Source of the DNA: an uncultured Mycoplasmatota bacterium
GTDB lineage: Bacteria; Bacillota_I; Bacilli_A; RF39; UBA660
Direction of reading: 5' to 3'
Assembly (NCBI GenBank): GCA_946497145.1
Contig: CAMMJA010000009.1
Coordinates: 1 to 35,542 of the forward strand
DNA length: 35,542 bases
This document shows, one piece after another, positions 1 to 8,053 of this stretch. How positions within the stretch are numbered: position 1 is the stretch's first letter; the number at the start of each line of letters is the position of its first letter. Below the pieces are notes generated by a model. It was not told where the DNA came from and ran no database searches. It saw nothing but the letters and a program-made list of their open reading frames with translations. The translations under genes and the position numbers were made by a program.

Positions 1-88
1 CCCAGATAGACTAACTGGTTGATAGGCTGGAGGTGGAAGCGTAGTGATACGTTGAGCTGACCAGTACTAATAGATCGAGGATTTAATC
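1..88 (+). rRNA. rrl: 23S ribosomal RNA, 3' end (partial, runs off the left edge)
   Basis: Conserved 3'-terminal motif 'gataggctggaggtggaagcgtagtgatacgttgagctgaccagtactaatagatcgaggattta', followed by a 5S gene. Exact 3' end approximate. Confidence 0.95.
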
Positions 89-149
89 CTATTTTAATTA
101 ATTTGATGGCACAATATCTTAGTTTTCAGAGAATTATTTCTCTATATTT

Positions 150-257
150 TTCTTGGTGACAATAGCGAAGAGGGTACACCTGTTCCCATACCGAACACAG
201 AAGTTAAGCTCTTCAGCGCCGACGATAGTGAATGCAAAAATAGGTCGTTGCCAAGAA
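150..257 (+). rRNA. rrf: 5S ribosomal RNA (short form, about 108 nt)
   Basis: Conserved 5S core 'gcgaagagggtacacctgttcccataccgaacacagaagttaagctcttcagcgccga' with terminal helix TTCTTGG (150-156) / CCAAGAA (251-257). Confidence 0.95.
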
Positions 258-290
258 TTTTTTTGTGGAATTTTATTTCTAATATAAATG

Positions 291-328
291 AAAACGATAC
301 GTGTTCTTTGCGTATCGTTTTTTTGTTT
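291..328 (+). terminator. Intrinsic terminator of the rRNA operon
   Basis: Hairpin AAAACGATACG-tgttctttg-CGTATCGTTTT followed by a T-run. Confidence 0.85.
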
Positions 329-531
329 TTATGTTTGTTTTTTAGTTTGATATTTTTATAGATGATATTGACAATTTCTCCCTTACTATTTTTGACAACT
401 ACTACATACTTCATATTTTACTCCTTCTATTTTCTTGTTTAGCATAACATATTTTACTCACTTTTTTTAATTTTTTGCGTAAACAGTGTATTTTGGAGTA
501 TAAATAGAATTTTTTGTCAATTCATGTAAAA

Positions 532-909
532 TTACGGATTGTTCCAACTTTCTTTTATTTTTTCAATTTCTTGTGTAATTTCTTTCTGCTTTTCAGATGG
601 TAAAGAGTCGAGTGATATTTTTGAATAAATCTCTATGCTGATATTTTCATCTTGATAGACTTGTTTATGATATTTCATGTTCGGTAGGGACTTTTGCGTT
701 TCTAAATCCTTCATGATAAGATCTAGATCTACATGAAAGTAATTTGCTAATTTGATTATCATATTGATACTTGGAGATCTACTGCCATTTTCCCAACATG
801 CCAGCGTGGAGCGCCCAACGTCTAAAATGTTTGCTAAAGTTTCTTGGTCTAGATGTTGTTGATGTCTTAAATATTTTATGTTTTTGGCCAAATAGTTTTT
901 CATAAACAT
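532..909 (-). CDS. XRE-family helix-turn-helix transcriptional regulator
   Basis: 125-aa ORF with N-terminal HTH_3 pattern (NIKYLRHQQHLDQETLANILDVGRSTLACWENGSRSPSINMIIKLANYFHVDLDLI); SD GGAGGAAA upstream of ATG on the minus strand. Confidence 0.9.
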   Translation of the reverse strand: MFMKNYLAKNIKYLRHQQHLDQETLANILDVGRSTLACWENGSRSPSINMIIKLANYFHVDLDLIMKDLETQKSLPNMKYHKQVYQDENISIEIYSKISLDSLPSEKQKEITQEIEKIKESWNNP

Positions 910-913
910 TTCC

Positions 914-947
914 TCCGTAATTTGATTATATCTAGTTTTATTACGGA
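914..947. promoter_or_regulatory. Inverted repeat around the XRE promoter -10 (candidate autoregulatory operator)
   Basis: TCCGTAAT (914-921) and ATTACGGA (940-947), 8-bp perfect arms. They enclose a minus-strand TATAAT, with TTGCTT 17 bp upstream of it on that strand. Confidence 0.6.
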
Positions 948-970
948 AAGCAACAAAATTTCTTTTTTAC

Positions 971-999
971 TTGACTTGTTGCAAAACGCAACATATAAT
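971..999 (+). promoter_or_regulatory. Sigma-A-type promoter with palindromic spacer (candidate XRE operator)
   Basis: TTGACT (971-976), 17-bp spacer TGTTGCaaaacGCAACA (977-993, perfect 6-bp arms), TATAAT (994-999). An additional GCAACA half-like site lies at 950-955. Confidence 0.8.
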
Positions 1000-1020
1000 T
1001 ATGATAGGGAAGTGGAAGTA

Positions 1021-1140
1021 TTGAAGTATATTTGGAATTATTTTTTTGATGATGATGAAGAGGAAATAAAAGAATCTTATAAAAAATTATTACCTTTTTT
1101 CTTACTGGCCATTGTGGTAATTATTGTTTCTAATTTTTAA
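1021..1140 (+). CDS. Small acidic tail-anchored membrane protein (about 39 aa, TTG start)
   Basis: The tracked ORF 922-1140 begins upstream of the promoter at 971-999, so its N-terminus is not on that transcript. In-frame TTG at 1021 preceded by AGGGAAGTGG gives MKYIWNYFFDDDEEEIKESYKKLLPFFLLAIVVIIVSNF, with a C-terminal hydrophobic segment. Confidence 0.5.
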   Translation: MKYIWNYFFDDDEEEIKESYKKLLPFFLLAIVVIIVSNF

Positions 1141-1146
1141 AAATTC

Positions 1147-1872
1147 TTACATAATATTTTCTTCGTTAGTCATAAAGTGATAAAATGTTTCTTTGCTATA
1201 TTTTTTGGAAATGGCTGATTCTTTTTGATGGTTGTCAAATGTAATGGTCCGTTCTTTTAAAGAGTACATGAGAACTCTTTTTTTATTGATCAAATAAGAA
1301 TTTTTTGTTTTGATAAAAGAATTTCCCAACAGATCTTGTAGTTCTTTTAATGTTTTATTGACGTCAAAATGATCATAATCCGTTACGATGCGACTTTTTC
1401 TTTTATTGGTTGTAACGAAAAGAATAGAATCTTTTTTTAATGTATATAAGTCGCCTCTATCGTTAAAACAGACGACATTTACTTGTTTTAATTCTTGCAA
1501 TAGTTCTTCAATTCTTGTTTTTAAAAGTTGTAAATCATTTTTGTTTACAAAGGCAAAATATCGTATGGTGGATTGAAAAATACCATCCTTATATTTATTT
1601 TCATATTGACTTAGAAAAATGATATGAGCAAGTTGATCTTTGGCTCGAATTTCTCGTGCAATGTCAATTCCTGTTTTTCCATTTACTTCGATATCTAAAA
1701 TATAAATTTTATTTTCTAATTTTTGGTTGGTAATGTCATCGAATTGATCGTTGTAGTCATAGAATAAGTGAATTCGATATTTATGATTATTGTTGATCAT
1801 GATGCTGTTGATCATTTTTTCTACTTCTGTTACGATCCATTTATCATTGTCACAGATGATAAAATCTAACAT
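1147..1872 (-). CDS. LytTR-family (AgrA/ComE-like) response regulator, no adjacent histidine kinase
   Basis: Receiver domain (FIICDND...IYILDIEVNGKTGIDIA) plus C-terminal LytTR-type DNA-binding region (VVCFNDRGDLYTLKKDSILFVTTNKRKSRI...FIKTKNSYLINKKRV). Confidence 0.88.
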   Translation of the reverse strand: MLDFIICDNDKWIVTEVEKMINSIMINNNHKYRIHLFYDYNDQFDDITNQKLENKIYILDIEVNGKTGIDIAREIRAKDQLAHIIFLSQYENKYKDGIFQSTIRYFAFVNKNDLQLLKTRIEELLQELKQVNVVCFNDRGDLYTLKKDSILFVTTNKRKSRIVTDYDHFDVNKTLKELQDLLGNSFIKTKNSYLINKKRVLMYSLKERTITFDNHQKESAISKKYSKETFYHFMTNEENIM

Positions 1873-1894
1873 TTTTTCACCTCGATACTATTTT

Positions 1895-1935
1895 ATTGTA
1901 TTTATACTATATACCATATTTTGGAAAAATACAAT
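1895..1935. promoter_or_regulatory. Inverted repeat at the LytTR-gene promoter
   Basis: ATTGTATTT (1895-1903) / AAATACAAT (1927-1935), 9-bp perfect arms, lying immediately upstream of the LytTR gene around TATA-like elements. Confidence 0.45.
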
Positions 1936-2060
1936 GCACGCTATTGATAAAAAGGGTGAGTTTTTTCTTTTGTGTATAGTCGTGATCAAACGAACATAAA
2001 ATATAAAAAATATATTGAAATCTCTAAATTCAATTTGCTATAATAGGAATGGTGATTAAA

Positions 2061-2513
2061 ATGGATTATAAATTAACAACACGTAATGAGAGGGAAACGA
2101 TTGAATTTGCACAAAATGTAGAATCAGAAAAGTTTGCCAACATGGTGATCTGTTTAATTGGTGATTTAGGAAGTGGAAAAACGGTTTTTACGAAGGGGTT
2201 TGCAAACGCTTTGGGAATCGAAGAAGCGATTACTTCTCCAACGTTTAATATTATAAAAGAATATACGACAGGAGAATTACCACTTTATCATATGGATGTA
2301 TATCGTCTAAATGGAAATGTGGATGAATTGGGTATCGAAGAATATTATACCAAAGGTGGAGTTACGATTATTGAGTGGGCAGATACCATAACGAAGTATT
2401 TACCAGAAGAACGTTTAGAAATCAAAATTAAAGTACTAGATGAAGATACGCGCGTATTTGTGTTAACACCTTATGGAAAGCAATATGAAGATTTGTGTGA
2501 GGCAGTATTATGA
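2061..2513 (+). CDS. tsaE: tRNA threonylcarbamoyladenosine biosynthesis ATPase TsaE
   Basis: Walker A GDLGSGKTVFTKGFANALG and ITSPTFNIIKEY; followed by tsaB. Tracked start at 2049 sits on the SD, so ATG 2061 is preferred. Confidence 0.93.
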   Translation: MDYKLTTRNERETIEFAQNVESEKFANMVICLIGDLGSGKTVFTKGFANALGIEEAITSPTFNIIKEYTTGELPLYHMDVYRLNGNVDELGIEEYYTKGGVTIIEWADTITKYLPEERLEIKIKVLDEDTRVFVLTPYGKQYEDLCEAVL

Positions 2514-3142
2514 AAGTATTGTATTTAGATACTTCTTCTAGTTATTTATATACAGGAATTGTATCTAATGATGAATTAATTGATCAAGTAAAGATGAGAT
2601 TAGATAAGGAATTATCTATTTTTACTTTACCTAAAATTGTTGAAATGTTAGAAAATAATCACATCGCTCCAAATGATTTAGATGAAATTATCGTAGTCAA
2701 TGGACCTGGTTCGTTTACAGGAATTCGCATTGGAATCACAATAGCGAAAACGATGGCTTGGGCATTAGATAAAAAAATTGTTACGGTATCTAGTTTAGAG
2801 GCCATGGCTTTATCAGTTTCTGATTCTTGTTATGTAGTACCGGCGATTTATGCTAGACGTGGTTATGTCTTTGCAGGAGTTTATGATAGAAATCGACAAA
2901 TCGTTTTAGAAAATCAGCATATTTTAGAAGTGTCATTACAAGATTATTTAAGTCGACTTGATGGAGAATACATAATTGTGAGTAACGATGAAGAGATTAA
3001 GTTACAGGGAAAAGTTGTTGGATATGATCCTGATATTTTGAATATTGTGTTACATGTTCAAAACAGGGAAGGCGTTTTGGCACACGCGGTGGAGCCCAAT
3101 TATTTAAAGTTAACAGAAGCAGAGGAAAATCGAAAACAATGA
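2510..3142 (+). CDS. tsaB: tRNA threonylcarbamoyladenosine biosynthesis protein TsaB
   Basis: MKVLYLDTSSSYLYTGIV...VVNGPGSFTGIRIGITIAKTMAWAL; ATGA overlap with tsaE. Confidence 0.93.
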   Translation: MKVLYLDTSSSYLYTGIVSNDELIDQVKMRLDKELSIFTLPKIVEMLENNHIAPNDLDEIIVVNGPGSFTGIRIGITIAKTMAWALDKKIVTVSSLEAMALSVSDSCYVVPAIYARRGYVFAGVYDRNRQIVLENQHILEVSLQDYLSRLDGEYIIVSNDEEIKLQGKVVGYDPDILNIVLHVQNREGVLAHAVEPNYLKLTEAEENRKQ

Positions 3143-3570
3143 TTCTTTCGTTTGATCAAAATGATAAAGTATTGTGGAATAGATTTCTACATGATTTTCA
3201 ATCGTTGTTAAATAAAGAAGAATTAGAAGAGGAAGTTAAATACAATCCTTATGTTCAGTATGTGTTTTACGAACAAAACAATCAAATCGTTGCCTTTTTG
3301 AACTATAGTTTGATTTATGATAGAATAGAAATTAATCAAATTATGGTATTAGAAAAATTTCGTCATAAGGGAATTGCTTCTTCCTTGTTAGAATATCTGT
3401 TTTCTTTGGCGAAAGAGTTAAAGATTAAAAATATTACGCTAGAAGTAAAAAAAGATAATAAAAAAGCGATAGGATTATATCATAAGTTTGGTTTTACAGA
3501 AAAGGCCATACGTATGGGATATTATAGTGGTATCGATGGTATTTTAATGGAAAAAGAGATGATAACGTGA
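3139..3570 (+). CDS. rimI: Ribosomal-protein-alanine N-acetyltransferase RimI-like GNAT
   Basis: GNAT signature (INQIMVLEKFRHKGIASSLLEYLFSLAKELKIKNITLEV...GLYHKFGF) between tsaB and tsaD. Confidence 0.85.
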   Translation: MILSFDQNDKVLWNRFLHDFQSLLNKEELEEEVKYNPYVQYVFYEQNNQIVAFLNYSLIYDRIEINQIMVLEKFRHKGIASSLLEYLFSLAKELKIKNITLEVKKDNKKAIGLYHKFGFTEKAIRMGYYSGIDGILMEKEMIT

Positions 3571-4571
3571 AAGATATCTATATATTAGGAATTGAAAGCA
3601 GTTGTGATGAGACTAGTTGTTCCATTGTAAAAAATGGTTGTGAAGAAATTGCGACAGTGGTATTGTCTCAAATAGATATTCATACTGATTTTGGTGGTGT
3701 GGTACCAGAAATCGCAAGTAGACATCATGTGAAAAATATTACGATGGTGATAGAGCAGTGTTTAAGGCAAGCCAATATGAAGATAGAAGATATGGAAGCA
3801 ATTGGTATTACATATGGACCTGGTTTGATTGGATCTTTGTTGGTTGGCTTAGAAGCAGCAAAGACACTATCATATCTTTATCATAAGCCATTGATTCCTG
3901 TTCATCATATAGCAGGGCATATTTATGCTAATCAATTGGTAGAACCATTAAAATTTCCATTGCTTGCTTTAGTAGTGAGTGGAGGTCATACTGATTTGAT
4001 TCGTATGGATAAGCATTATTCATTTGAGAAATTAGGTGGAACATTGGATGATGCAGTGGGAGAGTGCTACGATAAAGTCGCTAGAGTTATTGGTCTTGGT
4101 TATCCTGGAGGACCTAAGATTGATCAATTGGCAAAAGTAGGTAAACCAAATTATCATTTGCCAATGCCATTGAATGACGATAGTTATAATTTTAGTTTTA
4201 GTGGTTTAAAGAGCGCGGTCATCAACTTGGCTCATCATGAAGAACAAATAGGTCACAAAATCATTCCAGAAGATCTTGCGGCATCTTTTCAACAAGTGGT
4301 AGTAGATTCCGTTGTTAAAAAAGTTAGGAAAGCGTTAAAAGATTATCAGATGGATCAATTGATAGTGGCTGGAGGAGTGGCAGCCAATCGAGGATTGCGA
4401 GATGGATTACAAAAGATGTGTGAAGAGGAACATGTTCATTTATCGATTCCTCCCATTCAGTTTTGTACCGATAATGCAGCAATGATTGCAGCCGCCGCCT
4501 ATTTTGCTTATCGAGAAGGCAGAATTGCTGATCTTGCTTTAAATAGTAAATCAAGCGATTCATTACATTAA
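3567..4571 (+). CDS. tsaD: tRNA N6-adenosine threonylcarbamoyltransferase TsaD
   Basis: ILGIESSCDETSCSIV, VHHIAGHIYAN, LVVSGGHTDL, YPGGPKID, VAGGVAANRGLR motifs. Confidence 0.97.
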   Translation: MKDIYILGIESSCDETSCSIVKNGCEEIATVVLSQIDIHTDFGGVVPEIASRHHVKNITMVIEQCLRQANMKIEDMEAIGITYGPGLIGSLLVGLEAAKTLSYLYHKPLIPVHHIAGHIYANQLVEPLKFPLLALVVSGGHTDLIRMDKHYSFEKLGGTLDDAVGECYDKVARVIGLGYPGGPKIDQLAKVGKPNYHLPMPLNDDSYNFSFSGLKSAVINLAHHEEQIGHKIIPEDLAASFQQVVVDSVVKKVRKALKDYQMDQLIVAGGVAANRGLRDGLQKMCEEEHVHLSIPPIQFCTDNAAMIAAAAYFAYREGRIADLALNSKSSDSLH

Positions 4572-4609
4572 AAAAGTAAGTCGATTTTATAAAATGACTT
4601 ACTTTTTTA
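4571..4609. terminator. Bidirectional intrinsic terminator between tsaD and the ABC permease
   Basis: AAAAAGTAAGTC-gattttataaaat-GACTTACTTTTTT. The tsaD stop abuts the left arm; the permease stop (minus, 4599-4601) lies inside the right arm. Confidence 0.85.
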
Positions 4610-5393
4610 TTAGTTTTTTTTCAATTAAAGTAATGATATAGTACATAAGATAAGATACGATTCCTAATAAGAAAACAGAAGTGATTACCAAATCAATGTT
4701 AAAAACTTGTGACCCATACATGATCAAGTATCCTAAGCCCTCTTTAGAGACTAGTAGTTCACCCATAATGACGCCGATTAAAGACATGCTGATGTTGATT
4801 TTTAAACTGTTGATAAAAGTAAGGCGATTACTTGGTAGTACGGCTTTGAAAAAGATTTGACTTTTTTTGGCTTGAAATGATTTTAATAGGGTAATGAAGT
4901 TTTCATCTGTGGTCATGAAGCCGTTGTAAATATTGATGATCGTGATGATCGCAGAAATGAGTAAGGCCATAAAGATAATAGAATTGATACTGGCACCTAC
5001 CCAGATAATGATAAGGGGTCCAAGGGCAACTTTTGGTAATGAATTGATTACAGTAAGATAAGGATCTACTATTTTGGCAACTTTTGGGCACCACCATAGT
5101 ATGGTAGCAACGCCTATGCCGATGACAGTAGCAATAGTAAAACTTAAAATGGTTTCATAAACAGTGATCCAAATATGATTGTATAGACCGTTGGTTTGAT
5201 GTAACGATACAAAGGTAGAAATAACGTTTCCAGGGGATGAGGTTAAAAAAGTATTGACCAAATGACTTTTAGCAAGAAGTTCCCAGCCGACCAAAAAGAT
5301 TACGATAATGGCAATTTGAGAAAAAAGAATGAGTCGTTTTTCTCTTTTTTTCTTACGTAAAAATTGTTGATGCTCTATTTCATAGGTGGACAT
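4599..5393 (-). CDS. ABC transporter permease (TauC/SsuC/NitT-like)
   Basis: Multi-TM BPD-transporter permease with 'VALGPLIIIWVGASINSIIFMALLISAIITIINIYNGF' EAA-like region; adjacent cognate ATPase and SBP. Confidence 0.88.
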   Translation of the reverse strand: MSTYEIEHQQFLRKKKREKRLILFSQIAIIVIFLVGWELLAKSHLVNTFLTSSPGNVISTFVSLHQTNGLYNHIWITVYETILSFTIATVIGIGVATILWWCPKVAKIVDPYLTVINSLPKVALGPLIIIWVGASINSIIFMALLISAIITIINIYNGFMTTDENFITLLKSFQAKKSQIFFKAVLPSNRLTFINSLKINISMSLIGVIMGELLVSKEGLGYLIMYGSQVFNIDLVITSVFLLGIVSYLMYYIITLIEKKLIKK

Positions 5394-6129
5394 CTAAATC
5401 CCTCCATATTTTATCATAATAGATACTGAATTCTTTGCACTTTCGATTATGGATTGGACTTGATTTGTCTGTTAGATGAATATCGTAAATTTTTTTCACT
5501 TTTGCTGGTCGTTTGGTTAAGACGACGATGCGATCAGATAAACTGATGGCTTCCGCAAGATCGTGTGTTACCATGATCGCAGTTTTTCCTTCTTGTTTAA
5601 TGATTTTATAGACGTCGTCACTTAGAGCCAATCTTGTCTGATAGTCGAGTGCCGAAAATGGTTCATCAAGGAGCAATATATCAGGATTGATGGCTAATGT
5701 TCTGATTAAAGCAACTCTTTGTCTCATTCCTCCAGATAGTGAATCAGGATACTTGTCCATGAAATCTTTTAGTCCATACGTTTCAAGTAGACGTACGACT
5801 CTTTCTTTATTTTCTTGTGTTAGTTCTTGGTTAATTTCAAGACCCAGAAGACAGTTTTCTAAAATAGTTCTCCATGGGAACAAAGAATCTTTTTGTAACA
5901 TATATCCTAATTTGCAGTTTTCTTTATTAAAGGTAATGTTTCCTCCTGATTTTTTTTCTAGGTTGGATAAGATGGATAAGATCGTCGATTTTCCACAACC
6001 GCTCGGTCCCACAATAGAAATAAATTCTTTTTCTTTGATGTCCAACGTTACATCTTCTACTGCTAAAATGACACTTTTCATATCGTGATAACTTTTATTT
6101 AGATGATCAATTTTTAATATGGTATCCAT
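5380..6129 (-). CDS. ABC transporter ATP-binding protein (TauB/SsuB-like)
   Basis: Walker A GPSGCGKSTILSILS, signature LSGGMRQRVALIRTLA, Walker B PDILLLDEPFSALD, H-loop MVTHDLAEA. Confidence 0.95.
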   Translation of the reverse strand: MDTILKIDHLNKSYHDMKSVILAVEDVTLDIKEKEFISIVGPSGCGKSTILSILSNLEKKSGGNITFNKENCKLGYMLQKDSLFPWRTILENCLLGLEINQELTQENKERVVRLLETYGLKDFMDKYPDSLSGGMRQRVALIRTLAINPDILLLDEPFSALDYQTRLALSDDVYKIIKQEGKTAIMVTHDLAEAISLSDRIVVLTKRPAKVKKIYDIHLTDKSSPIHNRKCKEFSIYYDKIWRDLDVHL

Positions 6130-6130
6130 G

Positions 6131-7117
6131 TTAATCCTTGGTGTAGATTAACTTGTCGAATGATACTTTTTCATCTAATTCGCCGGATGCTTGCATGATG
6201 GTTTGTAAGTGATCAAATGATTCTTCACTAAAGTTTGTAGTCGTTGGCCAAGCATCTATATCGCGATATCTTTTAATAACGCCAATTAGATCATTTTTAG
6301 AAGTATCTGGAAATTGATCAGCAATGACATTGGCAACTTCTTCATCAGTATGATTGTGGACGTAATCGAGTCCTTTTTGAATTGCTCTTGTAAATTTTTC
6401 TATGATGTCTGGATTTTCTTCGATGTAACTTGTCCTTGCACTATAAGAAGTGTAAGGAACAACGCCTCCTAACTCTCCGATGGATGCGACAACGTAGCCA
6501 AGTCCTTGTTGTTCAATTTGTAATGCATTTGGTTCAAACAAGGTAACAAAGTCACCAGTTCCACCAATGAAAGCACCACTCATGGCTGCAAACGCAATTG
6601 ATGTATCAATGTTTACATCAGTATTGGGATCTATTCCATGTTCTCTTAAGGCCCATTCGAATGTCATTTCTGGCATTCCACCTTTTCTTCCGCCTATTAT
6701 ATCTTTTCCTTTTAAATCTTCTAATGTGAAATTGTCTATTTTTTCTCTAGATACTAAGAAACTGCCATCTTTTTGTGTAAGTTGTGCAAAGGTTTTTAAA
6801 TAATCTTTCTCGCCACCATTATAAACATAAATTGTGGCTTCGCTTCCAGAAAAGCCAATTTGAGCGTCACCAGATAAAACGGCAGCTGCAACTTTGTCAG
6901 CCCCTGGTGTTAAGATTAGTTCAATATCGAGTCCTTCTTCTTCAAAGTATCCTTCTGATAGTGCAACATATTGGGGAGCATAAAAAATAGTGTGTGCTAC
7001 TTCCGCCAGTTTTACCTTGGTTAAATTGTTTTTATTAGAATTGAAGTTTAACAATACAGATAAGGCAATTAATAGAATGATGAGTGCACTAAGCACCGAA
7101 ATAATGATTTTCCTCAA
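6131..7117 (-). CDS. ABC transporter substrate-binding protein (NMT1/SsuA-like), TTG start
   Basis: N-terminal TM then KLAEVAHTIFYAPQYVALSEGYFEEEGLDIELILTPGADKVAAAVLSGDAQIGFSGSEA; TTG start preceded by GGAGG on the minus strand; no lipobox Cys. Confidence 0.9.
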   Translation of the reverse strand: MRKIIISVLSALIILLIALSVLLNFNSNKNNLTKVKLAEVAHTIFYAPQYVALSEGYFEEEGLDIELILTPGADKVAAAVLSGDAQIGFSGSEATIYVYNGGEKDYLKTFAQLTQKDGSFLVSREKIDNFTLEDLKGKDIIGGRKGGMPEMTFEWALREHGIDPNTDVNIDTSIAFAAMSGAFIGGTGDFVTLFEPNALQIEQQGLGYVVASIGELGGVVPYTSYSARTSYIEENPDIIEKFTRAIQKGLDYVHNHTDEEVANVIADQFPDTSKNDLIGVIKRYRDIDAWPTTTNFSEESFDHLQTIMQASGELDEKVSFDKLIYTKD

Positions 7118-7307
7118 TTTTTCTCCTCCTTTTCTCTACAAAGTATTATATGAAAGAAAATAGAATAAGTGAGATAAAAAAGGATAAATCTTTTTAGCAT
7201 ATTTTGTTCTATCGATAATCTTTTTCTCATTTTTATTATATAGTAGATCCAAGTGATAGTTTTGTTAGCAGAATGTTGATTGCAAAAAGAATGAAAGGAA
7301 AAGCAAT

Positions 7308-7763
7308 ATGGAGGTTACAATCAAAAAGGCCACAAAAGAAAATGTTTTTGTGGCAAATGATTTATTGACAGAGTTAATTCGAGATGAAAAACAATATGAT
7401 ACGAATATCAATCAAGATTGTAAGGTTTTAAATTGTTATGAGAACTTTATTGATAATGAAAATAACTGTATTTTATTTGCTTTTGTTGGTGATCAAATTG
7501 TTGGTTATTTATATGGCTATGTTATCGATGGTGGAGATGCCTATTTGGAAAAAGTAAGCCAATTAGAGGCGATGTATGTAAAAGACGCTTATCGAGGAAA
7601 TAAAATAGGCAGTATGTTAATGAAAGAATTTAAGAATTGGTCTCATAAGAAGAATGTAAGATATATGGAATTAAAGGTGTGTACATCGAATCAAAATGCT
7701 ATTTGTCTTTATCAAAAAGAAGGTTTTTCTACTATTAAATACATAATGGGGATCAAACTTTAA
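7308..7763 (+). CDS. GNAT-family N-acetyltransferase
   Basis: LEAMYVKDAYRGNKIGSMLMKEFKNWSHKKNVRYMELKVCTSNQNAICLYQKEGF. Confidence 0.88.
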   Translation: MEVTIKKATKENVFVANDLLTELIRDEKQYDTNINQDCKVLNCYENFIDNENNCILFAFVGDQIVGYLYGYVIDGGDAYLEKVSQLEAMYVKDAYRGNKIGSMLMKEFKNWSHKKNVRYMELKVCTSNQNAICLYQKEGFSTIKYIMGIKL

Positions 7764-7843
7764 ATTTAGAATAAAAAAATATGATAGAATGGTCAACGGT
7801 AAAAGAAAAATATGGTAAAATAGACTCATAAGGAGGCATGAGT

Positions 7844-8053
7844 ATGGATAAAACAAAAGTAGATCATGCGATCGATCAAGCTGCGGCCAACATGAGTTTT
7901 GAAGGTATGAATTTGACATCTGATGAGAAAAAGCAGATTAAAAGTGATTTGGAAGAGAAAAGAAGTTTGTTACTTTCTTTTTTAGATCTTTATAAGAAAA
8001 GACAAAGAAACAAGCACGATAAAGGTGGAAAAAATACATGCAAGAAGAAATAA
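7844..8053 (+). CDS. VbhA-like antitoxin for Fic
   Basis: About 69 aa immediately upstream of and overlapping Fic; SFEGMNLTSDEKK matches the region of the class I Fic inhibitory helix. SD AGGAGG at 7831-7836 fits ATG 7844 better than 7838. Confidence 0.75.
   Translation: MDKTKVDHAIDQAAANMSFEGMNLTSDEKKQIKSDLEEKRSLLLSFLDLYKKRQRNKHDKGGKNTCKKK

Noticed and set aside
142-414. 90-aa minus-strand ORF
   Set aside because: Overlaps the 5S rRNA and its terminator on the opposite strand; no family resemblance.
922-1020. N-terminal extension of the 72-aa ORF (922-1140)
   Set aside because: Contains the promoter TTGACT-17-TATAAT and the XRE operator; transcript likely starts near 1006, so this part is probably untranslated.
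7118-7307. Possible TPP or other riboswitch upstream of the NMT1/SsuA-like ABC transporter
   Set aside because: Read the minus-strand leader; no TPP (CUGAGA...GAU/AAUGCC), SAM or T-box landmarks found.
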